Shown in pieces: positions 1-9,181 of a DNA stretch of 64,000 nucleotides. A program made the translations under genes and the position numbers. Source of the stretch: Triticum aestivum. Lineage: Eukaryota > Streptophyta > Magnoliopsida > Poales > Poaceae. The notes beneath the pieces were generated by a model, which saw only the letters and a list, made by a program, of their open reading frames with translations, had not been told where the DNA came from and did not search any database. Where the stretch lies: the NCBI RefSeq assembly GCF_018294505.1, contig NC_057812.1, positions 59,627,789-59,691,788 of the forward strand, read 5' to 3'. Positions within the stretch are counted from its first letter, which is position 1; each line of letters begins with the position of its first letter.

Positions 1-1514
1 AGAGAGTGATGTGATTGACTTGACCCATTCTGTTAGCATATCACTTGATCGTTTAGCTTGTTGCTATTGCTTTCTTCATGACTTATACATGTTCTTATGA
101 CTATGAGATTATGCAACTCCCGTTTACCGGAGGAACACTTTGTGTGCTACCAAACGTCACAACGTAATTGGGTGATTATAAAGGTGCTCTACAGGTGTCT
201 CCGAAGGTACTTGTTGGGTTGGCGTATTTCGAGATTAGGATTTGTCACTCGATTGTCGGAGAGGTATCTCTGGGCCCATTCGGTAATGCACATCACTATA
301 AGCCTTGCAAGCATTGCAACTAATGAGTTAGTTGCGGGATGATATGTTACGGAACGAGTAAAGAGACTTGCCGGTAACGAGATTGAACTAGGTATTGAGA
401 TACCAACGATCGAATCTCGGGCAAGTAACATACCGATGACAAAGGGAACAACGTATGTTGTTATGCGGTTTGACCGATAAAGATCTTCGTAGAATATGTA
501 GGAGCCAATATGAGCATCCAGGTTCTGCTTTTGGTAATTGACCGGAGACGTGTCTCGGTCATGTCTACATAGTTCTCGAACCCGTAGGGTCCGCACGCTT
601 AAAGTTCGATGACGGTTATATTGTGAGTTTATGTGTTTTGATGTAGCGAAGGAGTTCTGAGTCCCGGATGAGATCGGGGACATGACGAGGAGTCTCTAAA
701 TGGTCGAGACGTAAAGATCGATATATTGGACGACTATATTCGGACATCGGAAAGGTTCCGAGTGATTCGGGTATTTTCGGGAGTACGGGGGAGTTACATG
801 AATTCGTATTGGGCCTTAATGGGCCATATGGGAAAGGAGAGAAAGGCCTCAAAGGATGGCAGCACCCCTCCTCATGGGCTGGTCCGAATTGGACTAGGGA
901 GGGGGGCGCCCCCTTCCTTCCTTCTCCTTTTCCCTTCCCTTTCCTTCCCTCCTACTCCTACTACTTGGAAGGGCTCCTAGTTCTACTAGGAAAGGGGGAA
1001 TCCTACTCCCGATGGGAGTAGGACTCCCCTAGGGCGCACCATAGAGAGGGCCGGCCCTCCCCCTCCTCCACTCCTTTATATACAGGGGCAGGGGGCACTC
1101 CAAAGACACACCAATTGATCCCTTGGATCTCTTAGCCGTGTGCGATGCCCCCCTCCACCATAATCCACCTCGGTCATATCGTAGCGGTGCTTAGGCGAAG
1201 CCCTGCGTCGGTAGAACATCATCATCGTCACCACGCCGTCGTGCTGACGTAACTCTCCCTCAACACTCGACTGGATCGGAGTTCGAGGGACGTCATCGAG
1301 TTGGTTGAAAGTGTGCAGAACTCGGAGTTGCCGTGCGTTCGGTACTTGATCGGTCGGATCGTGAAGACGTACGACTACATCAACCATGTTGTGCTAACAC
1401 TTCCGCTTTCGGTCTACGAGGGTACGTGGACAACACTCTCCCCTCTCGTTGCTATGCATCACCATGATCTTGCGTGTGCGTAGGAATTTTTTGAAATTAC
1501 TACGTTCCCCAACA
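1..1514 (+). repeat. Angela-type 5' LTR (5' end outside window)
   Basis: This matches the downstream LTR at 25548-27051 almost base for base. It starts inside the U3 region, because the LTR start seen at 25304 is absent here. A TATA motif lies at 1077-1082, just after a pyrimidine-rich tract (about 908-960) and a GC-rich block. The LTR ends CCCCAACA at 1514. Short spurious reading frames inside it are not genes. Confidence 0.92.
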
Positions 1515-2746
1515 GTAGCATCCGACCCAGGTTTTATGCGTTGATGTAATATGCACGAGTAGAACACAAGTGAGTTGTGGGCGATATAAGTCATACTGCT
1601 TACCAGCATGTCATACTTTGGTTCGGCGGTATTGTTGGATGAATCGGCCCGGACCGACATTACGCGTACGCTTACGCGAGACTGGTTATACCGTCGTGCT
1701 ATGCACACAGGTGACTAGCGGGTGTCAGTTTCTCCAACTTTAGTTGAACCAAGTGTGGCTATGCCCGGTCCTTGCGAAGGTTAAAACAACACCAACTTGA
1801 CAAACTATCATTATGGTTTTGATGCATAGGTAAGAACGGTTCTTGCTCAGCCCGTAGCAGCCACATAAAACTTGCAACAACAAAGTAGAGGACGTCTAAC
1901 TTGTTTTTGCAGGGCATGTTGTGATGTGACATGGTCAAGACGTGATGAGATATAAGTTGTTGTATGAGATGATCATGTTTTGTTGAAGTTATCGGCAACA
2001 GGCAAAAGACTTATGGTTATCTCTCTATTGCATAAGATGCAAGCGCCAAATAATTGGTTTACTTTATCGCTATGCGATAGCAATAGTTACAAGAGCAATT
2101 GTTGGCGAGACAACCATGTGCTGACACATTGATATAGATCATGGTGTCATGCCGGTGACGATGGAGATCATGACGATGCTTTGGAGATGGAGATCAAAGG
2201 CACAAGATGATGATGGCCATATCATGTCACATATTTTGATTGCATGTGATGTTTGTCTTTTATACATCTTATTTTGCTTAGTTCGACGGTAGCTTTATAA
2301 GATGATCTCTCACTAATTATCAAGGTACAAGTGTTCTCCCTGAGTATGCACCGTTTCGAAAGTTCTTCGTGCTGAGACACCACATGATGATCGGGTGTGA
2401 TAGGCTCTACGTTCAAATACAACGGGTGCAAAATAGTTGCACACGCGGAATACTCAGGTTAAACTTGACGAGCCTAGCATATAACAGATATGGCCTCGGA
2501 ACACGGAGACCGAAAGGTCGAGCGTGAATCATATAGTAGATATGATCAACATAGTGATGTTCACCATTGAAACTACTCCATCTCACGTGATGATCGGACA
2601 TGGTTTAGTTGATATGGATCACGTGATCACTTAGAAGATTAGAGGGATGTCTGTCTAAGTGGGAGTTCTTAAGTACTATGATTAATTGAACTTTAATTTA
2701 TCATGAACTTAGTCCTGGTAGTATTAGCATATCTATGTTGTAGATC
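1515..2746 (+). other. Angela primer-binding region and untranslated leader
   Basis: The internal domain starts directly after the LTR. The place of the initiator-Met primer site (normally TGGTATCAGAGC) is occupied by a degenerate GTAGCATCCGACCC-like sequence at 1515-1528, so priming capacity looks lost. About 1.2 kb of non-coding leader typical of this family follows. No open frame of credible length is present. Confidence 0.75.
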
Positions 2747-3801
2747 AATAGCTCGTGTTTAGCTCCCCTGTTTTATTTTTGATATGTTCCTAGAGTAAAT
2801 TAAGTTGAAAGATGTTAGTAGCAATGATGCGGATTGGATCCGTGATCTGAGGATTATCCTCATTGATGCACAGAAGAATTATGTGCTTAATGCACCGCTA
2901 TGTGACAGACCTATTGCAGGAGCAGATGCAGACGTTATGAATGTTTGGCTAGCTCAATATGATGACTACTTGATAGTTTAGTGCACCATGCTTAAACGGC
3001 TTAGAATCGGGACTTCAAAGACGTTTTGAACGTCATGGACCATATGAGATGTCCAGGAGTTGAAGTTAATATTTCAAGCAAATACCCGAGTTGAGAGATA
3101 TGAAGTCTCCAACAAGTTCTATAGCTAAAAGATGGTGGAGAATAGCTCGAGCAGTGAGCATGTGCTCAGATTGTCTGGGTACTACAATCGCTTGAATCAA
3201 GTGGGAGTTAATCTTCCAGATAAGATAGTGATTGACAGAATTCTCTAGTCACCATCACCAAGTTAGTAGAACTTCGTGATGAACTATGATATGCAAGGGA
3301 TAACGGAAACAATTCCCAAGCTCTTTGTAATGCTGAAATCAACGAAGGTAGAAATCAAGAAAAATATCAAGTGTTGATGGTAGACAAGACCACTAGTTTC
3401 AAGAAAAGGGCAAAGGGAAGAAGGGGAACTTCAAGAAGAACGGAAAGCAAGTTGCTGCTTAAGTGAAGAAGCCCAAGTCTGGTCCTAAGCCTGAGACTAA
3501 GTGCTTCTACTGCAAAGGGACTGGTCAATGGAAGCGGAACTGCCCCAAGTATTTGGCGGATAAGAAGGATGGCAAAATGAACAAAGGTATATTTGATATA
3601 CCGATTATTGATGTGTATTTTACTAGTGTTCGTAGCAATCCCCCGGTATTTGATACTGGTTCAGTTGCTAAGAGTAGTAACTCGAAACGGGAGTTGCAGA
3701 ATGAACAGAGACTAATTAAGGGTGAAGTAAAAATGTGTGTTGAAAGTGGTTCCAAGATTGATATGATCATCATCGCACACTCTCTATACTTTCGGGATTA
3801 G
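2747..3801 (+). pseudogene. Degenerate Copia gag with zinc knuckle
   Basis: This is a gag capsid/nucleocapsid relic of the Angela element, which would package element RNA into cytoplasmic particles. The capsid part (about 2800-3450) shows gag-like text in more than one frame, interrupted by stops and frameshifts. The nucleocapsid part is open at 3463-3801. Its CCHC knuckle at 3502-3543 reads CFYCKGTGQWKRNC, with Gln in place of the metal-binding His. An aspartic-protease-like FDTGS follows at about 3646-3660. The gene is broken and not functional. Confidence 0.85.
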
Positions 3802-4068
3802 TGTTGAACCTAAATAAGTGTTATTTGGTGTTTGCATTGAGCATGAATATGATTTGATCATGTTTATTGCAATGAAGTTATTCATTTAAGTAAGAGAATA
3901 AATTGTTGTTCTGTTTACATATATGGTTACACACCCAATGAAAATGGTTCCTTGGATCTCGATCGTAGTAATACACATATTCATAATATTGAAACCAAAA
4001 GATGCAAAGTTAATAATGATAGTGCAACTTATTTGTGGCACTGCCGTTTAGGTCATATTGGTGCAACA
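3802..4068 (+). pseudogene. Copia protease/pre-integrase remnant up to CACTA insertion
   Basis: Continuation of the Angela pol region, without a long open frame. It ends in the pre-integrase segment whose translation reads YLWHCRLGHIG, the start of the HHCC zinc domain. The coding text stops at 4065-4068, where the CACTA element starts, and resumes at 22785. Confidence 0.8.
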
Positions 4069-4100
4069 CACTAGTAGAAAAAGGGTCAAATGTGAAGCAC

Positions 4101-4314
4101 ATTAGTGCCGGTTTGAATTTGAGCCGGCACTAATGTGACCATTAGTGTCGGTTCCAACGGCTAGGCGGGTGGACATCATTAGTACCGGTTCGTGGGCAAC
4201 CTTTAGTACCGGTTCATGCCACGAACCGGTACTAATGAGGCAAGTGCGGTTGTGGTCAGGCTGGGGCCCCCACGAAGACCTTTAGTACCGGTTCATGGCA
4301 TGAACCGGTACTAG
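4101..4314. repeat. CACTA1 left subterminal palindromes (three)
   Basis: Three short inverted repeats lie at 4101-4136, 4200-4237 and 4280-4314. Each has a TTTAGTACCGGTT or ATTAGTGCCGGTT arm and its reverse complement. In En/Spm-type elements such clustered motifs near the ends are bound by the accessory transposase protein; that role is inferred here from the family. Confidence 0.85.
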
Positions 4315-4411
4315 AGTTTCTTATTAAGCTGATTTTTAGTCCCACCTCGCCAAGGGAGAGGCAGTATGAGCGGTTTATAAGCCGCGAGTGCAGAGACAAT
4401 GACGAAGAGGC

Positions 4412-4532
4412 GCAATGCTCACCTGCACGTTGATTAGCTTCAAGCCTTTCGGAATAGCATAGATTGCACTGAGTTATGTGAAGTGCAGTCTACACTATTC
4501 CGAAAGGCTTGAAGCAAATTAACCAGCATTGC
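4412..4532. repeat. 121-bp inverted repeat (strong hairpin) in CACTA1
   Basis: The left arm (4412-4471) and right arm (about 4482-4532) are reverse complements with few mismatches and a roughly 8-nt bulge on the left arm. The 22-nt core from AGCTTCAAGC through CCTTTCGGAATA is perfect. The loop is about 11 nt. Its size and shape resemble a plant microRNA or siRNA precursor. No transcript evidence is available from sequence alone. Confidence 0.8.
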
Positions 4533-4549
4533 ACCTCTTTTTTATTTTT

Positions 4550-5667
4550 AATAACTTATTTGGACTCCGGACTTCTTGTGTGTTCAGTATGCAGCATTCA
4601 AAGCGATGTCATCAATTTCCAACATGTTCTGACATCATTTGTTGTTTTTCAGTCATTTACCTAATTGTTTAGAGAGCTATATGACCATGAAATTGAAAAT
4701 CACTACAAAATGAATTGTGAAAATGTTGAAACTTGGCATGGTATCATCATTTCACCCGCATAGCATGTGCGAAAGAGTAGAGAGGGTCACGGCAAAAACT
4801 GGACGCACTTCGTGTACAAACTGGACAATCTCTTTCGGAGTATCAGGGTTTCGGACGAGAACTCATCTGTTACATGGGCACTTCAATGTTTTTTAAACTT
4901 ATTTGAACTCCGGACTTCTTTGTGGTTCAGTATGCAGCATTCAAAGCGACGTCATCAATTTCCAACATGTTCTGACATCATTTGTTGTTTTTCAGTCATT
5001 TACCTAATTGTTTAGAGAGCTAAATGACCGTGAAATTGAAAATCACTACAAAATGAACTGTGAAAATGTTGAAACTTGGCATGGTATCATCATTTCACCC
5101 GCATAGCATGTGCGAAAGAGTAGAGAGGGTCACGGCAAAAACTGGACGCACTTCGTGTACAAACTGGACAATCTCTTTCGGAGTATCAGGGTTTCGGACG
5201 AGAACTCATCTGTTACATGGGCACTTCAATGTTTTTTAAACTTATTTGAACTCCGGACTTCTTTTGCATTCAGTATGCAGCATTTAAAGCAACGTCATCA
5301 ATTTCCAATATGTTCTGACATCATTTGTTGTTTTTCAGTCATTTACCTAATTGTTTAGAGAGCTAAATGACCGTGAAATTGAAAATCACTACAAAATGAA
5401 CTGTGAAAATGTTGAAACTTGGCATGGTATCATCATTTCACCTGCATAGCATGTGCGAAAGAGTAGAGAGGGTCACGGCAAAAACTGGACGCACTTCGTG
5501 TACAAACTAGACAATCTCTTTCGGAGTATCAGGGTTTCAGACGAGATCTCATCTATTACGGCGCCACTTCATTTCTTTAAACTTATTATAACTCCAGACT
5601 TCTTTTCCGTTCAGTATGCAGCATTGAAAGCCACGCCATCAACTTTCAACCATCAACTTGGCATGGT
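4550..5667 (+). repeat. 343-bp tandem repeat, about 3.3 copies
   Basis: Copies begin near 4553, 4896, 5239 and 5582 (the last is partial). The reading frames starting at 4767, 5110 and 5453 are exactly 343 bp apart and encode nearly the same peptide (MRKSREGHGKNWTHFVYKLD). Copies differ by few substitutions, so the expansion is recent relative to the element. The open frames probably do not encode a protein; they are a by-product of the repeat. Confidence 0.9.
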
Positions 5668-5875
5668 ATATAAAAATAAATGAATAGAAGAAAATAAATA
5701 AAGCGGATTAGAAAAAAAGCAGAAAAGAAAAAAACTATAGCAGAAAAGAAAAAAACTATATAAAAACTACTAAGAAATAAATAGAAGAAAATAAATATAG
5801 CAGAAAAGAAAAAAACTACTCAGAAATAAATAGAAGAAAAAATAAAGCAGAAAAGAAAAAAATTATATATAAAAA
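5668..5875. repeat. A-rich low-complexity repeat
   Basis: Simple A-rich sequence built from reiterated GCAGAAAAGAAAAAAACTAT and AATAGAAGAAAATAAA motifs. It separates the 343-bp tandem array from the promoter-like block of the CACTA element. No coding potential. Confidence 0.85.
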
Positions 5876-6095
5876 TTTGGGGCGCTTCCCTGTGGGCCTG
5901 CTAGACCACGGGCGTGCAATTTCAGGCCCACAAGGCCCAGCAGACTCACAGGGCAGCGCGCCGTAGTTAGGCCCAGAAGCCTGCTTTATAGAGGAGCTCG
6001 AAAGGTCAGCCGGGCTGGGTTTATAAACCAGTGCGGCTGCCCTTCGCCCGGCGAGGTGGGACTAAACTTTGTGCACCGCGGGTGGCAGCGCACAA

Positions 6096-6266
6096 CCTTT
6101 AGTACCGGTTGGTGGCTCCAACCGGTACTAAAGGATGGTCTTTAGTACCGGTTGGTGGCTCCAACCGGTACTAAAGGTTGCTCTTCCCACCTGTTGGCCT
6201 GGCCAAAGTTGGCCTTTAGTACCGGTTGGTGGCTTCAACCGGTACTAAAGGCCCATCCTATATAAG
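6096..6266 (+). promoter_or_regulatory. CACTA1 internal promoter: three palindromes and TATA box
   Basis: Three near-identical 38-39-bp palindromes (6096-6134, 6140-6178, 6213-6251) with arms TTTAGTACCGGTTGGTGGC stand directly upstream of a TATATAAG box at 6259-6266. A transcribed-looking GC-rich leader follows. The same order (homologous GC-rich spacer, palindromes, TATA, then the shared motif TCAGTTTCTCATC) occurs in mirror image at 61700-62090 in the second CACTA. The palindromes could place transposase-binding sites over the element's own promoter; this is inference. Confidence 0.75.
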
Positions 6267-6289
6267 AAAATACTTCAAAAAATTCAGTT

Positions 6290-6580
6290 TCTCATCTGCT
6301 TCTTCTCCTCTGTCCCGTCGCTGCCCCCTTTGATGCCCCCATCGCCACCCCTCGTCGACGCCCCCGTCGCCGCCCCGTCCTCGTCCCCGTCGTCGCCGCC
6401 CCGGCCGGCCCCTTCCCCGTCGCCGCGCCCCGCCCCGTCGTCCCTGCCCGGCCCGTCCCCGTCCCCGTTGTCGCCGCCCCGTCCCCATCCCCGTCGTCGC
6501 CATCCCCGTCGTCACCATCCCCGTCGTCGCCCCCGTCGCCTCGCCTTGCCGGTGAGATCCCGCCCCAGCCGCCATGTCCA
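6290..6580 (+). other. GC-rich leader exon of CACTA1 transcription unit
   Basis: A very C-rich block of reiterated CCCCGTCGCCG-type units starts about 30 bp after the TATA box. It can be read as a Pro/Ser/Arg-rich frame (6330-6653), but the composition and the lack of conserved motifs suggest an untranslated leader or first exon. It ends near CCGCCATGTCCACACACAC, after which the sequence becomes abruptly AT-rich, as expected for an intron. Confidence 0.55.
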
Positions 6581-6589
6581 CACACACAC

Positions 6590-7674
6590 ATTGTTTTTTA
6601 GTTTTTTAGTTATAAATTTTAGTTATAGAAATTTTTATGTTTTTTATTTATAGAAATGTTAGAAATTTTTCTATTTTTACTTATAGAAATATTAGAGATG
6701 TCAGTTATATATAAATGTCAGTTATATATAAATATTTTTTATATAAATGAATTACCTAGATAAGAATGTTAGAATGTTAATGTTAGATGAATTAGATAGA
6801 GAAGTTAAATATTAATGCCAAGTGTTAGATGAATTAGATAGAGAAGTTAAATATTAATGTCAATTGTTAGATGAATTAGCTAGATATTAATTAATTAAGT
6901 ATATGAGATTATTTGAACTAGTTCAATTAATATAACTAGTTTATTTTTAGTAAATGCTTAGTTGAACTAGCTTGTTGAATTAGTACTAGTTTATTTTTAG
7001 TAAGAAAATTTAGATATATGAGATTTAATGATCTAATTAAAATATTACTATATATAGCTACTTTATATATTTTAGTAAGAAAATTAATAGAACTAGTTTA
7101 TTTTTAGTAATTTCTTAGTTGAATTAATAGAACTAGTTATTTTTAGTAAGAAAATTTAGGTATATGAGATTTGATGATCTAATCAAAATATTACTATATA
7201 GAACTACCTACTTTATTTTAGTAAGAAATTAATAGAACTAGTTTATTTTTAGTAAATGCTTAGTTGAATTAATAGAACTAGTTTATTTAGTTGAATTAAT
7301 AGAACTAGTAAGTGTTTATTGTGTCACCTATATATGAACATATGTTAGATATTAATGTCAAATGTTAGATGAATTAGATATAAATTATATGTTAGATATA
7401 TATTTAATTTAGTTATATGAGATTTCAATATCTAATTAACATTTTATTATATAGAACTAGCTACCTTATTTTTAGTAAGAAAATTAATAGAACTAGTTTA
7501 GTTAATTAATTAGTTGAACTAGTTAGTTGAATTAGTTGAGCTACTTTATTTAGGTATATTTTTCGTAAGTGCTTAGTTGAATTAGTTCAATTAATTAGTT
7601 GAACTAGTTGAATTAATAGAATTAGTTGAATTAATAGAACTAATAAGTGTTTAATGTTTCACCTATGAACATAG
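6590..7674 (+). repeat. AT-rich reiterated sequence, probable first intron
   Basis: About 1.1 kb of AT-rich sequence made of many imperfect copies of a TTAATAGAACTAGTTTATTTTTAGTAA-type motif and GTTAGATGAATTAGATA-type units. It ends at the acceptor-like CACCTATGAACATAG at 7674. No coding signal. Confidence 0.7.
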
Positions 7675-8887
7675 GAATGCCGTTTGACGACGATCATGAT
7701 TTCATTATGTGCGAATACTGCGAAGACCAGCGCGGCCTATGCGGCAGAAATTTTCTAGTTGATGATAGACGCTTCAGCATCAAGCTAGATGAAAACTTCC
7801 AAGTGGATACAGTAAGTCACAATGGCAAAACTTTTTTTTAATTAAGCATGACTTATGCTTCATTTGCTTCAACTTTTAATTTTAATTTTTCACTATTCTT
7901 TAGCGTATCCCCTGCCATGCAAGAATTTTTATCTTGGATAAGATAGGTTTCAGTCCTAACGAAACTATGGAGGTAAAAAGAGTTTACTTGAAGACCGAGC
8001 ATGGTTATACCTTCAATGTCAAATTATACAATGCAGACACATACACCTATTTTGAATGCAAAACTTGGCAAGCACTATGCAAGGCTTATGTATTTGAGCC
8101 TGATGTGGTTATCACCTTTGATATTCGTCCGGAAGATGATATTGAAGGTAATAGAGACATCTGGGTCGATGCGCAGACGCCTCCAGTTCTACCATTATGT
8201 GACTTTCTCAACCATATTTTTGTCTTCGATATGAGATTATTTGAACCAGTTGAATAATTAATAGATCTCAATTTATATTGACAGCTTATTTCCAATCAAG
8301 CAAACATGTCCGGCGCTTGGTAGACAGGACCGTCCGCTGTCCCGGGGCTGAACTAAACTGCGAGGAGACAAGTCATTATGTTTCATGGCTTGAGGATCTT
8401 GATGTTGTCAAGACAAATTTTTTTTTTGCACTTAGAAATGTTAGTACTCAAAACGTGCGACCAATAGTGTTCATACTGAACTACGGTCACATATATTTAG
8501 GAAAGATGGTAAGATTTCTACTATTTCACGTCAGTGCATCTTTTGCATACATTATTTTTTAAGCTAAACTTCATTGCTAAGTATGTTACTAGACGATGTT
8601 CTTCAACAGGGACTCCCAATGAATGTTGTGCCTGATTGGATCGAGACTAAAGGTACCATGAATATTGTTAGCTTACGGCAAGATATCCCACAATGCACTT
8701 TAGTGCATTCAGGATTTCTAATACCGAGGAATGCTTAATAGTAAAAGACTGGAGCAAAATTGTGAACGATCACAGAGAAGTACTAGGGGGCAGCAATCGG
8801 AAGCACAACCCACGATTAGGAAACAGGTTCATCTGCATGCTCCAATATGATGAATCAGGAAAGCTATACATGTTCTATGCTATTTAA
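7675..8887 (+). pseudogene. Four-exon gene relic carried by CACTA1 (unassigned family, B3-like annotation in grasses)
   Basis: Exons inferred from frame and GT/AG sites are 7675-7811 (ATG at 7677), 7904 to about 8210, 8285-8508 and 8610-8887. Exon 1 encodes MPFDDDHDFIMCEYCEDQ. The middle exons contain KRVYLKTEHGYTFNVKLYN and CKTWQALCKAYVFEPDVV. The last contains NRFICMLQYDESGKLYMFYA. The text resembles a repeated family of unknown grass proteins sometimes annotated as B3-domain proteins; I cannot confirm a B3 fold. Defects: a one-base frameshift near 8680, an unclear donor for exon 2, and a TAA (8885-8887) shortly before the expected end. It was probably captured by the transposon and then decayed. 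Confidence 0.65.
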
Positions 8888-9165
8888 CCTGAGAGAGAGC
8901 AGCATGAGTGATTAATTAGCTAGTTCATGCTCTTAGTACTTGTCCTCTCATGTCCGTGTTCTTTGTTCTGAACTTAATCCCAAAGAGTGATTTTCTTTTG
9001 TGGTGTTATGAATGCTTATAATATCATTACCATGTTGAACTCGATGATATCTTTGCTTCTGGTACAAGTGAATGTTTCTTCTTTAAGCTAGTGTTGGTGG
9101 TGATTAGATAGCGGTAATGACTATATGATGATTAAGTAGTGGTAATGAGACGACTATTATATGAT
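8888..9165. other. CACTA1 3' flank of gene relic, no feature
   Basis: AT-rich spacer with short GATGAT-type runs between the gene relic and the Gypsy insertion. It probably includes the relic's 3' untranslated region. No open frame or structured repeat was recognised. Confidence 0.6.
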
Positions 9166-9181
9166 GATTTTTAGCTAGCTA
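9166..9181 (+). repeat. 16-bp direct repeat, left side of Gypsy insertion
   Basis: GATTTTTAGCTAGCTA directly abuts the 5' LTR and is repeated exactly at 22184-22199 directly after the 3' LTR. Gypsy integrases normally duplicate 4-6 bp, so 16 bp is unusual. The AGCTAGCTA end is internally repetitive, which may be relevant. Confidence 0.95.

Noticed and set aside
6258..6653. Arg/Gly- and Pro-rich frames on both strands
   Set aside because: Product of reiterated CCCCGTCGCC units in the CACTA1 leader; no conserved motif.
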